Below, piece after piece: positions 28,930 to 38,604 of a stretch of DNA of 64,000 nucleotides. Every line of letters starts with the position of its first letter. The first letter of the stretch is position 1. Made by a program: the position numbers and the translations under genes. The notes below the pieces were generated by a model, which searched no databases, was not told the DNA's origin, and saw only the letters and a list, made by a program, of their open reading frames with translations. The DNA lies in NCBI RefSeq assembly GCF_019797745.1, contig NZ_VOSI01000004.1, positions 124,001 through 188,000 of the forward strand, given 5' to 3'. The DNA comes from Edaphocola aurantiacus (GTDB lineage: Bacteria; Bacteroidota; Bacteroidia; Chitinophagales; Chitinophagaceae).

Positions 28930-29949
28930 CTAGATATGCTTTAATTTATAACCCAGTACGATACTGTCATCCAGTCCGGTCACACCATTGCGCTGCAGGA
29001 TATCCCGCAGTACACGGATGTTGGCCGGTATTTTATCGATTGGGGTATCCGGACCTATAACCGGGAACTCATTGGTAAAGGTCGGATTGCCGGTGATGAG
29101 CTGCACATTGGCATCATCATAATTAAGTTTTTTACGGATCTTGGTACGGGTAATGCTGGACAGGTGCGTCGCTGCAATGTTGAGCTGACGCATGATTTCA
29201 GCCTGGTTGCCCTGGTTGATGGCTTCCTGTAACGGAAGTACGATCTTCTGAAATACCTGGTTGTAATAGAGCTCATCGCCGGAAATAAGGGCTTGAGTCT
29301 TCTCTGTAATCAGGCGGTTTTTATCTCGCGTATCCGTCAACTCTTTCTGTAATTGCTGTAAGACCAGTGGATCGGCTGCGCCGGCTGGAGCAACATTGTC
29401 ATTATGTTGTGGTGCCGGTGCGGAAGGGCGCATCATTTTACCTGCAATAAAACCGATGATCAGGGCTATAACACCACTTACCAGTGGCCATAACCATGCA
29501 TTGGCGGTAGATGTTTCGGCAACTTCAGCGGCCGGTTGTGCCCCTTCTTCTTCGACGGTGTCCGTAGCGGAAGCGGCAGTTCCGTTCTGGCTGATGAGCA
29601 GTTTGCCATCCGGCATTTTACCGGCAACATCCAGCATCTTATTGATGGTGCTGCTTCCGGCATTATCACTCAGCACAGAAGTTAACTGTGCTGAGGATAC
29701 ATGGAGTAAATTATATATCGCGGTACTATCCTGCGGATTGACCAGCTCTATCGTTTTTCCGGAACGTTTTATGGCAAAGTCCTGTACTTTTTCATCCTTT
29801 TGTACTTTGAGGACATCGTTGCTGATGATAACAGCGGCGCTGCCGGTGTAGCCGGGAAGTTGCATGCTGCCTTTCTGCGCGTCAATATTCTGTGCGAAAC
29901 TGAAGAGGCTGATGCAGCTCATGCCTGATATTAAAATAGCTTGCTTCAT
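28930..29949 (-). CDS. Bitopic coiled-coil protein of the SEDS-PBP operon
   Basis: A 339-residue protein, family not recognised. It has a signal peptide (1-19, ISGMSCISLFSFAQ), a ~110-residue extracytoplasmic domain (about 25-130), an acidic Ala/Glu linker, a membrane segment (151-170, AWLWPLVSGVIALIIGFIAG) and a cytoplasmic part with a predicted coiled coil (about 193-225, LQQLQKELTDTRDKNRLITE) and further helices to the end. The topology (type I: outside N-terminus, inside C-terminus) places it to connect the cytoplasmic ATPase gene product (26 bp upstream) with the periplasm. It directly abuts the 1828-residue gene with no spacer. Its role as an adaptor, in the manner of RodZ in the MreB system, is inference only. 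Confidence 0.82.
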   Translation of the reverse strand: MKQAILISGMSCISLFSFAQNIDAQKGSMQLPGYTGSAAVIISNDVLKVQKDEKVQDFAIKRSGKTIELVNPQDSTAIYNLLHVSSAQLTSVLSDNAGSSTINKMLDVAGKMPDGKLLISQNGTAASATDTVEEEGAQPAAEVAETSTANAWLWPLVSGVIALIIGFIAGKMMRPSAPAPQHNDNVAPAGAADPLVLQQLQKELTDTRDKNRLITEKTQALISGDELYYNQVFQKIVLPLQEAINQGNQAEIMRQLNIAATHLSSITRTKIRKKLNYDDANVQLITGNPTFTNEFPVIGPDTPIDKIPANIRVLRDILQRNGVTGLDDSIVLGYKLKHI

Positions 29950-29975
29950 AATGAAGATATGTAGGGCTTATAGAT

Positions 29976-32627
29976 TTAGAAATATTGTGGTCCTTTCGGT
30001 TTGTTTACCGGTGCATTGTATCCCGGGTTCTGGCTCGCTCCTCCGGAGAAAGGCGGCGGGGGCAGGATAGGCGCTTTACGGATATCGTCCCGGCGAATAC
30101 TGTAGATATATTGCTCATCGATATAGTTCGGGAAGAGGGATGGTACTACCATATTCATTTCTACTTTATCATGGTCAAATATCTCTGATAGCTGCAGGAT
30201 CTGTTTTACTGTATCATGTTCCAGCTTGCGCACCAGGTAACCCTGTGGTGTGAATATGATGTCAGCATCTACGGACTGTCCCGGATTATCATACAGGCTG
30301 CTGCCGGATACTTTAAAGCGTTTAGCCCCGATCAGGATCTGGCTCTTGTATAATGTATCGTATGTGATCGGTTTATCAGTTGTCAGTACGGCCTTGGCAT
30401 TTTCTATATCGTTCAGTTCGTTGAAGAACAGGTTGATCAGGCGATTGCCCAGGCTTACTTTCTTCTTCTCTTCCTCATGTTCCTGCGTAGCCGGAGCAGC
30501 ATCCTGCTTCGCGCCTACAATGATCTGGATCGGGTAGCCGATACGCTCGGTATTCAATCGTACAGTATTGTTGAATACCCCTTTGATACAAACATCTTTC
30601 AGCTCTGTACCGTTCAGAATATGTATTAAGCCACCTGCGATCTGCAGTTGGTCTGTAAGGCTGGAACGTAACTCTTCTGCCAGTGGTTTAAAGAGAAATC
30701 CTCTACCGGTAAGGATGATGCCCCCACAGTTAAAGTCTTCTTTATTATCCTTGATCATTTTCAGATTGCTCACTACACGCTGAGCGATCAGTTTGCTGGT
30801 ATCTTCTACATAACCATAGAAGTCACTGATGTTTTCGATCTGTGATAGAAGATCGATCAGGGTATTAATATCCGATCCGGATTCGGTAATGTTACGGAAA
30901 TTAAAGTCGCCCGATCTGGCATTTACCCATTGGTTCAGGGCATAAGCTTTATTGTCAATATAGTTATACTTCAGTCGCTCCAGTTCTTTGTACAGCCTGT
31001 TTTTTACCTCCAGGTTACTGTCGGTAAGGTTACGTAACACCTGGTCTTTAATAAAGCGGAACGCTACTGCAGCATTGTCTGCATTGGCACGAATGTAATG
31101 CAGTACTGTTTCAAAAATGGCGAAAGTGATCATGTTACCGGCACCTGCGAAACCATTTCTGTAAATCGGTTTGATGTTAAACAGATTGTCTTTACCTGTA
31201 CGGATCACCGAAAAATCGGTAGTGCCTTTACCGGCATCAACAATGATATAATCACTGTCTTTGCGTACCTGTACATCATTCTTATTAATATATCCCAGGA
31301 AGGACGCATCACTTTCCGAGATGGTCAGGATCTCCCAGGCGAGTATTTTGTCTTTGTATTCATGCTGGGCAAAATCGGCAAAGATCATATGCAGTAACTG
31401 CTGCGTATGACGTATGTCTGCATAGTCATAAATGTTAGGTACCAGCAATACAAAACGGATCTTGCGTTTGGCCTGGCTGTATTTAATGAACTCCTTTTTC
31501 AGGAAAGATTCAATGATAACTTTCAGGATGCTGTTATATGTTTTGTTCTTAACCTCTCCCAGATTTACATTGATGTCATAGCCTTCTTTATTGATATTGA
31601 AATTCAGGCGGCTGAATACATCTACATACTTATGCGTAATCTTCAGGTTAGGCAGCTGATGGAATCTTTTCTCTGTAAGGGTTACAAAACCACTGTCCTT
31701 ACTGGAACTGTTGACCAGCATTTTCAGGTTGTCTGGCATATTCTGGATAAAGAGTTCTTTGTCTATATCCTCATATTCTCCTGTCAGATCTTCTTTAAGG
31801 AAGAAGATTGATTTGTAGAAATTAGTATGTTCTTCTTCCTGGTAATAAGAAGAAGTGTCTTCACGATCGATCCAGCCTTTTGCCTTGTGGAAGGCATAGA
31901 TATTTCGGAAGAGATTTTCGTGTTCCGGTTTCTTTTCCTGGTAGCCAAATCCGCTCTGATAGCGTTTTACAGCCAGCTGGCTGGATTCGGAGCCAAAGTC
32001 GAGGGCCATGCCCAGGAACTGTTCCGGATGTGCAAAAGAGATGATGAACTGGTGGATGTAAGTCTGTGCACTGACAACCAGCTCTACACTGATATGAAGG
32101 TCAGGAAACTGATCAGTATTCAGCTCCGGCAGCTTGTGACCTATGTTACCGAATACATTGAACGCACCATTGCTGTAATTATTTGCAGTGATCTCAATAC
32201 AACCTGCGAAATGGCCGATATTGCTGCTGGCAGACAGAACCGGAGGTGGTGCATCAAAAAACTGTGGCTGTTGTTTGGGTGCCGGTTTATAAGTATCGAG
32301 GTCATCATAAGTGAGTGGCGCCTCTGCTTCCGGTTCCGGCTCCGGTGCTGCAGGTACAATGGGCGCTTGCTCCTGAGCCCTAAGGGTAACGGTCAGCTTG
32401 TTCCCTTCCAGCGTGTAAGCTGGACTCAGATTTCCAATGTGTATATCCTGTGTTTCGGGTATAAATGTACGGATGTCTGCATCCTTCAACATACTGAATA
32501 AGTTGAAATGTACATTTTCAGGAACTTCAATTAAATATTGATTTTGCACAGGCTGATCCTGTGATTGTAATTGTAAGGTTACCTCTCTGCGATCGTTAAT
32601 GACAACGGGTAAAATATAATAATTCAT
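29976..32627 (-). CDS. Hsp70/actin-fold ATPase heading the SEDS-PBP operon
   Basis: An 883-residue cytoplasmic protein, first gene of the unit. Residues 1-205 are a beta-rich N-terminal region with a Pro/Glu linker (about 85-110). The actin/Hsp70-type ATPase core spans about 205-660: phosphate-1 loop ALDFGSESSQLAV (D210), phosphate-2 loop IIVDAGKGTTDFSVI (D464), a Gly-rich FAGAGNMITFAIF segment, and adenosine motif GGIILTGRGFLFKP (about 633-646). A C-terminal region (about 690-860) and a Pro-rich tail (PPPPFSGG) follow. There is no signal or membrane segment. It resembles SrfB-like/Hsp70-like proteins but is too divergent to name. It may be a chaperone-like or filament-forming ATPase; the operon favours a role in controlling the membrane SEDS-PBP protein. 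No consensus promoter was found upstream (TTATTTTG at 32656-32663 is the nearest). Confidence 0.83.
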   Translation of the reverse strand: MNYYILPVVINDRREVTLQLQSQDQPVQNQYLIEVPENVHFNLFSMLKDADIRTFIPETQDIHIGNLSPAYTLEGNKLTVTLRAQEQAPIVPAAPEPEPEAEAPLTYDDLDTYKPAPKQQPQFFDAPPPVLSASSNIGHFAGCIEITANNYSNGAFNVFGNIGHKLPELNTDQFPDLHISVELVVSAQTYIHQFIISFAHPEQFLGMALDFGSESSQLAVKRYQSGFGYQEKKPEHENLFRNIYAFHKAKGWIDREDTSSYYQEEEHTNFYKSIFFLKEDLTGEYEDIDKELFIQNMPDNLKMLVNSSSKDSGFVTLTEKRFHQLPNLKITHKYVDVFSRLNFNINKEGYDINVNLGEVKNKTYNSILKVIIESFLKKEFIKYSQAKRKIRFVLLVPNIYDYADIRHTQQLLHMIFADFAQHEYKDKILAWEILTISESDASFLGYINKNDVQVRKDSDYIIVDAGKGTTDFSVIRTGKDNLFNIKPIYRNGFAGAGNMITFAIFETVLHYIRANADNAAVAFRFIKDQVLRNLTDSNLEVKNRLYKELERLKYNYIDNKAYALNQWVNARSGDFNFRNITESGSDINTLIDLLSQIENISDFYGYVEDTSKLIAQRVVSNLKMIKDNKEDFNCGGIILTGRGFLFKPLAEELRSSLTDQLQIAGGLIHILNGTELKDVCIKGVFNNTVRLNTERIGYPIQIIVGAKQDAAPATQEHEEEKKKVSLGNRLINLFFNELNDIENAKAVLTTDKPITYDTLYKSQILIGAKRFKVSGSSLYDNPGQSVDADIIFTPQGYLVRKLEHDTVKQILQLSEIFDHDKVEMNMVVPSLFPNYIDEQYIYSIRRDDIRKAPILPPPPFSGGASQNPGYNAPVNKPKGPQYF

Positions 32628-32754
32628 AATGATGTTTTTCTTGTGTGGCGTATCGCAAAATAAACATTTACTTACAAAAGATATGATAATTTCGGCAAAA
32701 CACCATATTTCCCGGCGAGTGCATCCCGACCTTTATTTCATTAATTGAGCAAGA

Positions 32755-32785
32755 GGCAAAAGGTAACCCTTCGGGCTTCTTTAAT
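32755..32785 (-). terminator. Weak hairpin after the methyltransferase gene
   Basis: On the minus strand GCCC-GAA-GGGT is followed by ACCTTTTG. The stem is short. It contains the same CCCTTCGGG core seen in the 61770-61807 terminator. It lies about 40 bp beyond the stop of the 32826 gene. Confidence 0.4.
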
Positions 32786-32825
32786 ATTTGTGAAAATTGT
32801 GGTTATCTCATTGCTGCACTGTAGG

Positions 32826-33461
32826 TTAGCATATACAGATGTATATAGTGTGCATGGAAGCATTACCATCTGTATGGGTATAGGGTACATGCAGTTTGTG
32901 ATGTATAGGCCATCCGGCACCGAGAAGTTGCTGCTCGATCATTAGAGGGTCATGATAATAGAAATACATCTGGTCTCCGCTGCTGCCGGTTTGTAAACCA
33001 GACAAAGAAGGATCGCCCGGCACAAAACTGATATACAGCACACCCTCTTTTGCTGTAAGCCCGGCACTGTCTGCAAACAATGCAGCCGTTTCTTCGGGAC
33101 TGAGGTAGGGCAGACCAAAGCCGCAAATAATAGCCTGGTAGCGATCAGTTCTGTTTTTTATTGCCCTGATATCACCTGTTTCAAATACAGCCTTCGGGTT
33201 ATTATGCCTTGCCCGCTCTATCATATTCGGAGCAATATCTATACCGGTAAGCTCCAGGTCAGGGCGATGCTGTAAGAGGTAACGGGTAACATTGCCCGGT
33301 CCGCAGGCCAGCTCCAAAACTGTTGCACTTTGAGGGAGTAAGCCAAGAAAGATGTCATAGGAATCATTGTAGATGTCCAGATCCATAAACCGGCTTTCAT
33401 ACAATGCGGCAACCTTGTTCCAGGCGTCAAAAGTGGGTTGTTTATCATCTTGTCCGGACAT
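32826..33461 (-). CDS. Class I SAM-dependent methyltransferase
   Basis: A protein of 211 residues from the ATG at 33461; an upstream TTG at 33482 would add seven residues but is less likely. It has the Rossmann-like methyltransferase fold: motif I VLELACGPGNVTRYLL for SAM binding, motif II LTGIDIAPNMIERARHNN with the acidic residue for the ribose hydroxyls, GDIRAIKN for the adenine, and YQAIICGFGLPYLSPEE as motif IV. The YHDPLMIEQQLLGAGW segment matches the C-terminal part of generic class I enzymes. The substrate is unknown. It is a single-gene unit between the T9SS array and the ATPase operon, with no clear functional link to either. Confidence 0.9.
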   Translation of the reverse strand: MSGQDDKQPTFDAWNKVAALYESRFMDLDIYNDSYDIFLGLLPQSATVLELACGPGNVTRYLLQHRPDLELTGIDIAPNMIERARHNNPKAVFETGDIRAIKNRTDRYQAIICGFGLPYLSPEETAALFADSAGLTAKEGVLYISFVPGDPSLSGLQTGSSGDQMYFYYHDPLMIEQQLLGAGWPIHHKLHVPYTHTDGNASMHTIYICIC

Positions 33462-33520
33462 AGCTAAATAGGTTTTATACAAAAATAATCATCGCTGACT
33501 GAATTATATCATTAGCAAAA

Positions 33521-33546
33521 AGGGGCTGTACAAAAGTACAGCCCCT
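33521..33546 (-). terminator. Perfect 11-bp hairpin terminator of the first T9SS gene
   Basis: AGGGGCTGTAC (33521-33531) and GTACAGCCCCT (33536-33546) pair perfectly around AAAA. On the minus strand the stem is followed by TTTTGC. It lies 23 bp beyond the stop of the 33570-38384 gene. Confidence 0.88.
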
Positions 33547-33569
33547 GGTGTAGTGCAATAAACAAATCT

Positions 33570-36500
33570 TTATCGGATAATATTAAATCTTCTGTATGTA
33601 ATACCGTTCGGGGTAATGATATGTATGATATAACTGCCCGCGCTCAGATTGCTCAGACTGATTTGTTGTTTGGTGGTATTCAGCATGGTTTGCTGGAATA
33701 CAGCCTGACCAATGCTGTTATACACGGCAATGCCATTCATTTTGATATCCTTATCTCTGATCTCGATATTCAGGATGTCCTGCGCAGGATTAGGGTATAT
33801 ATCAATAGTGGCATCCAGTCCATGCACTCGTTTGATTCCGGTCAGCAGATCAACATTAATGGTGAGTGTGGTGTCATGGTACAGACAACCATTGAACGAG
33901 GTCATTTTTACTACATAATTACCGTTTGAGGCGTAAATATGTACCGGACTGTTTTGTGTTACTTCCGGGGTAGCATCTCCGAAGTTCCAGGTATAACTCA
34001 GGCCAGCCAGGGGATTGATCGGTTCAAACAATACTTGTCCCGGTTGGATATTGAGCTGCGGGATAAAGTTGAAACCGTCATTTGGTGGTATTGTTGCATA
34101 AGCAATATGTACCGTATCATACTGTACACACCCTACAGTGCTGGTTACTTTTACCCAGTAGGTACCGGAGTCTGGGGTTGTGATTATTTGCGTTGTATTA
34201 CCGGTATTCCAGTTATAGGTACAACCCGGATTACCTGCATTCAATATAGCAGTATCCCAGCTACAGATCACCTGGTCTGCACCCAGTGATTTTAATGGCA
34301 AAGGATACTGGGTAACATGTGTATTACAGATGGTATTACAGCCTCCTGCATTGGTTACTTTTACAGTATAGTTGCCCGGTGTTGTAACGGTAATACTCTG
34401 GCTGGTACTACCCGTGTTCCAGAGATATGTATTGCCGGGGTTGCCTGCATTTAATACTACATTACCTCCTGTACATAATACATAATCTGTAGCCAGCACG
34501 TTTGTTGGAATCGGTGCATTGCTCAGTATCAGCGTATCGGTAGCAGAGCAACTTACATTATTGGTAACCTTAACCCAGTAAGTATTTGGCGTATTTGTTG
34601 TAATGTTATTGGTGGTCGCACCATTGCTCCACTGGTAGCTCAGACCGGTAGCCGGAGTAGCTGTGGCATTTAACGTAATACTATTACCCGGACAGATAGC
34701 GGTATCATTACCTAAGGTAACCGTTGGTTTCGGTTTGATGATCGCATTGACTTGCTGGCGTGCAGAACTACAGCCATTTTTGATCTTCCAGTAGAAGAAG
34801 TGCAGGTATTGCGTAGTCAGAACTGAAGTGCCGCTGAAAGAAGCGTTGATCGTGCATACGCCGTTAAGGGTATACGGGAAGTTGATATTCGCGGCAACAG
34901 TTTCTCTGGCGAAACCGGCAATACCTGTAGAGGCACTCAGCGTCAGGCGCAGACCGGTACCGGCCGGTACGCTAAAGTTGAGCGGCAAAGTGTTCAGGGT
35001 ACCTGCAGGATAATTCGCATTAACAGGGAAGGTGCCGCTTTGCAGCACTGTGCCATTGGCATCTTTTAAAGAAACCGTAACGGTACCCGGTCCCGCAGGA
35101 TTCACGATCGCATATACATTAACGGAGCTGAGGATGAAAGATTGCAAGGCATCAAATACCAGTCCGGACTCATTGTTGCCGCTGCTTGATGTTGATGTCG
35201 TCGACTGACGTCCAACGCTGGTATCAATCAGGTTTGAAGACTCGGATGTTACATAATATGGAGTAGTCACACTGAGGGATGGCGTCGTAAAGTTGTTGCC
35301 GGTGGCTACAGGAGTACCGCCAGTTGCAGCAGTGTACCATTTTACTACATTGCCGGAAGTGGTATTGGCATTGAAGGTAACGGTACCAGGTCCGCAACGG
35401 GAAGTGTCTGCAGCGGTTAGGGTATTGGTATTTACATTGATCAGTTTGCTATTGGAATAACATCCGGTACCACCGTTGATGATACGGGCACGGAACCAGG
35501 TATTGGCGCTCAGTGCAGCGGATGCATACCGGGTAGTATCGGTACTGCTCAATGGAGTCCAGCTTGTACCATTCAGAGAACTTTCCCATTGCAGTCCCCC
35601 TGCAGGATAACCGATATTCGGTGTTAATGCCAGATAAGCCAGAGTACCGCTACAAATGCTGTCTTTGGTTGCTGCCACTACAAATGTAGTCGGGCTCAGC
35701 GATAACTGTATGGTATCATTGTTGTGATTATTGTCCGCCGCACCGTTTACCTGAGTCAGCCACACCTTGATTGTGGAGGGGCCAGTAACGGATACATTGC
35801 TGATCGTTATGGTATCAAAGCATTGGCCGCTGGTATTGGTTGGCGCAACCATGTTGCCGGTGTAGTTTAACGGAGCCTGGTTTACACCATTCAGTTGCCA
35901 GTTTAGTGTTGCACTGGTGATGGTATTGGTTCCGGTATTGGCCAGTCTCAGATAGATATTCTGGTTGCCGGCACAGAACAAAGATGTTTTGGTCAGCAGG
36001 TGTGTCAATGCACCATTATTTGTTTGTGTAGGCAGCACCTCTATAGCACCGATAGTCGGCATGATGGTACGAGTAGTGCCTGAGATATCTACCGGTACAT
36101 AGCTGGTTACATTAAGCCCGGCATTGGTTACATTCGGATTGCCAGGGGCAAAGTTATTGGCAGCTGCATTTACATATTGCGGATCTGCAATAGGGGAACC
36201 ATTTTCCATTGCTGGATACACGGCCTGGAATGCCGCCTGTGTTGTATACGGGGTAGAAAGATATCCGTAATACTGGGTTCCGGTCTGATTCGAATTGACA
36301 TAAATATTGTTTTTCTGAGCATCCGTAACCGCCGTTCCGTTCAGGTAGTAAAATCCATACTTTGTACCCAGCGTACCGCTGGTGATGGATACCATATTGT
36401 TATATACATACAGCTGTGTATCTGGTCCGGAAATATACATTCCGTGTACCAAGCCGGTGCCGGTAAGTGGTTTACTGATGTCTATGGTATTATGATAATA

Positions 36501-38384
36501 ACGGGAGTATTGAGATCCAGAGATGAATAAACCATAGATTGTTCCTCCCTGGTTTACATCGTAGATCATATTGTTGTAAACCAGAACAGGAGTGGAGCTT
36601 GTGCCGTCGGCAGAGTTTGTGATACCGGTAAATGAGTTGGTATTCGCCGCGGTACCCCCATAAGGACTGTGTATTTTATTGTTGCGTACGATCAGGCTCC
36701 CGGTGGTACTTGTTGACCCGCCGCAGCTAATACCGCTAAAGGTGCTCATTCCTGTTTTGGTTGCGCGATTAATATCATTATTTTCAACAATATTATTGAT
36801 GCCATCTGTCAATGAAATACCGGTATTGTAGAAATTCTCAATGCGATTGTTCCGGATGATATTGTTATTGTTGTTGCCGAATATATAGAAGCCGGCATAC
36901 ATACCACCGGTACCGGTACCACCTTTGATATAGTTGTCAGCGATGTAACAGTTCGTACCGTTAGTCCCTCCTATAGAAAGGCTTAGCGGAGCACCATTGA
37001 ACAAAATGCCGCAGGAGTTTGCTGTGGTAGTGGTTACTATGGAGCTCAGATCAAAAGTGCATCGGGTTATAGAATCATTTAATGCATTGGCATACAGCAA
37101 TGCTCCCCAGCAATAGTCTGTAGCCATAGACTGGAATGTAATGCTGTCTATGCGTGTATATTGGGTACCTTCCAGTGTTAAGAGCTGTCTTTGGTTTGCA
37201 GTGTTCAGGTATTTTACGGTTACCCCGTTACCATTGATGCGTACCGTATTAGTAGCACTGCTGCCCGGGAAATTTTTGAAATTGATATACTCGGTATATG
37301 GTCCTGATCCTGCAACAGCATTTACCGTAACCGGTCCGCACAAACCATAAGTATTCAGGTCATTGGCCAGTGCTGTAAAAGAGGCATAGTTGGTGCCCCC
37401 GGTAGCAGCGGCGCTGTTTACCGTATAGGTACCGGCAAGACCGGTTTTAATGATTTTATTAATGGTATCATTGGCTGGAACAGTATCTACTACACCGTTC
37501 GGAAGGGTTGTCCATGCTTTAATCGCAACCGGAGTATTGGATGCAAATGTATAGTTGCCCAGTATAACTTCTCTTTCATTAACGCCACTGCCCCCAAAAG
37601 TATCCAGAGGCTGGCTGAGCACATATGGGGTTTGTGCCACACCATTCAGCAACCATTGTACGGTAACATTGTTGATCACATTATTACCGGCATTGTTCAC
37701 CTTTACTTTAACCGGATAAGTGCCGGAACATATGTTGCTGGCGGGACTGCTCAATTGCGTAACCCCTGCATTATTCATTCCGTTTACCCCTTTGATAAAA
37801 GTGATCGTACCAATCCAGTTATAGGAAAGTGAAGTGGTCGGACTACTGTTTGGTATACCGCTACCATAGCTGGTTGTCGGGCTCATGGTCACCGTACAGC
37901 CGCCGCCGGTTAATGTGGCGGTCAGGGCTGGAAAACAGGCCCTCTGACCATCAAGGTATATGGCAAGGCCATAGGTCGTGTTGGGTGGTATGACCAGGTT
38001 GATATTAGATAATACGGGTGTTGCATTGGTCGTGGTAGTGTTTGCCGTATTGGCAAAGGTACCTGTAGCCGCAAGCTGCCATCCATTTGCGGTGGAGATA
38101 AGGCCGGGAGCTGCTGAAATGGCACTGGTTTTATACCAGAGTGCAGCATTCATATTCCCCGAAGTGGCAGATACACCCGATATGTTCGTAATAATGACGG
38201 GATAGGGATTGCTGTTCTGAAAGTTAATAGTAGTTGTACCGCCTCCTGAGCTATTGGTGAGCCCGGGAATGGTAGTAGAAGAGGACGTAATGGTCACTGT
38301 TTGCGCGTATAAGCTGCTTGAACCATACAGGGTCAGCAGGAATAGAAGCGCCTGAAAAACATTGTAAAAGGGTTTGCGTAACAT
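33570..38384 (-). CDS. T9SS cargo protein: beta-helix, Ig-like and PKD domains with type A sorting domain
   Basis: 1604 residues. Domains in order: signal peptide (1-28, ending SLYAQ); a beta-rich region and CARDB-like domain (about 205-310); a right-handed beta-helix unit (about 315-795), opening AGTYTVNSAAATGGTNY and containing NNNNIIRNNRIENFYNTGIS; a second CARDB-like domain (about 810-930); Ig-like repeats, three in tandem at about 1228-1425 (NTYWVKVTNN, GNYTVKVTNAG); a PKD domain (about 1435-1515, YTWNFGDATPE); and the type A T9SS sorting domain (about 1522-1604, IDIYPNPAQDILNIEI). It would pass through the type IX system, lose its C-terminal domain and be attached to the cell surface or released. 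It is related to the next two genes through the beta-helix unit. A role as adhesin or polysaccharide-binding protein is inference. Confidence 0.93.
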   Translation of the reverse strand: MLRKPFYNVFQALLFLLTLYGSSSLYAQTVTITSSSTTIPGLTNSSGGGTTTINFQNSNPYPVIITNISGVSATSGNMNAALWYKTSAISAAPGLISTANGWQLAATGTFANTANTTTTNATPVLSNINLVIPPNTTYGLAIYLDGQRACFPALTATLTGGGCTVTMSPTTSYGSGIPNSSPTTSLSYNWIGTITFIKGVNGMNNAGVTQLSSPASNICSGTYPVKVKVNNAGNNVINNVTVQWLLNGVAQTPYVLSQPLDTFGGSGVNEREVILGNYTFASNTPVAIKAWTTLPNGVVDTVPANDTINKIIKTGLAGTYTVNSAAATGGTNYASFTALANDLNTYGLCGPVTVNAVAGSGPYTEYINFKNFPGSSATNTVRINGNGVTVKYLNTANQRQLLTLEGTQYTRIDSITFQSMATDYCWGALLYANALNDSITRCTFDLSSIVTTTTANSCGILFNGAPLSLSIGGTNGTNCYIADNYIKGGTGTGGMYAGFYIFGNNNNNIIRNNRIENFYNTGISLTDGINNIVENNDINRATKTGMSTFSGISCGGSTSTTGSLIVRNNKIHSPYGGTAANTNSFTGITNSADGTSSTPVLVYNNMIYDVNQGGTIYGLFISGSQYSRYYHNTIDISKPLTGTGLVHGMYISGPDTQLYVYNNMVSITSGTLGTKYGFYYLNGTAVTDAQKNNIYVNSNQTGTQYYGYLSTPYTTQAAFQAVYPAMENGSPIADPQYVNAAANNFAPGNPNVTNAGLNVTSYVPVDISGTTRTIMPTIGAIEVLPTQTNNGALTHLLTKTSLFCAGNQNIYLRLANTGTNTITSATLNWQLNGVNQAPLNYTGNMVAPTNTSGQCFDTITISNVSVTGPSTIKVWLTQVNGAADNNHNNDTIQLSLSPTTFVVAATKDSICSGTLAYLALTPNIGYPAGGLQWESSLNGTSWTPLSSTDTTRYASAALSANTWFRARIINGGTGCYSNSKLINVNTNTLTAADTSRCGPGTVTFNANTTSGNVVKWYTAATGGTPVATGNNFTTPSLSVTTPYYVTSESSNLIDTSVGRQSTTSTSSSGNNESGLVFDALQSFILSSVNVYAIVNPAGPGTVTVSLKDANGTVLQSGTFPVNANYPAGTLNTLPLNFSVPAGTGLRLTLSASTGIAGFARETVAANINFPYTLNGVCTINASFSGTSVLTTQYLHFFYWKIKNGCSSARQQVNAIIKPKPTVTLGNDTAICPGNSITLNATATPATGLSYQWSNGATTNNITTNTPNTYWVKVTNNVSCSATDTLILSNAPIPTNVLATDYVLCTGGNVVLNAGNPGNTYLWNTGSTSQSITVTTPGNYTVKVTNAGGCNTICNTHVTQYPLPLKSLGADQVICSWDTAILNAGNPGCTYNWNTGNTTQIITTPDSGTYWVKVTSTVGCVQYDTVHIAYATIPPNDGFNFIPQLNIQPGQVLFEPINPLAGLSYTWNFGDATPEVTQNSPVHIYASNGNYVVKMTSFNGCLYHDTTLTINVDLLTGIKRVHGLDATIDIYPNPAQDILNIEIRDKDIKMNGIAVYNSIGQAVFQQTMLNTTKQQISLSNLSAGSYIIHIITPNGITYRRFNIIR
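36000..37440 (-). repeat. Beta-helix repeat unit, single divergent copy
   Basis: Approximate bounds. The unit runs from AGTYT(V/I)NS...GGTN to the GAIEVLP-type end and a following CARDB-like domain. It is homologous to the four units at about 40340-41840, 42130-43620, 46570-48050 and 48340-49830, but is the most diverged of the five. Confidence 0.7.
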
Positions 38385-38544
38385 ACTTTAGGTATTTATA
38401 ATTGATAATGCACCAATAATAAATAGCCCGTCGACCAGAGAAGGCCGACACAAAAAGTATAATTTAGAGAGAGTATAAAGTTATACTAAAAAAATCATTT
38501 GTCCGTATTTTTCATATAGATCTTTATTTCAGGTGTATGCGGTA

Positions 38545-38584
38545 ATAAAAAGTCCGGCGCTCTGCAGAGCGCCGGACTTTTTAT
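38545..38584 (-). terminator. Perfect 40-bp palindrome terminator of the second T9SS gene
   Basis: Positions 38545-38564 and 38565-38584 are exact reverse complements with no spacer (centre CTGCAG). The core AGTCCGGCGCTCTG ends in a T5 run on both strands. It lies 21 bp beyond the stop at 38605. Confidence 0.93.
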
Positions 38585-38604
38585 ATAGATAAGGATTGTT
38601 GTCC

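Noticed and set aside
33462-33482. TTG at 33482 as the start of the methyltransferase
   Set aside because: An ATG seven codons later gives a normal N-terminus; TTG starts are rare in this context.
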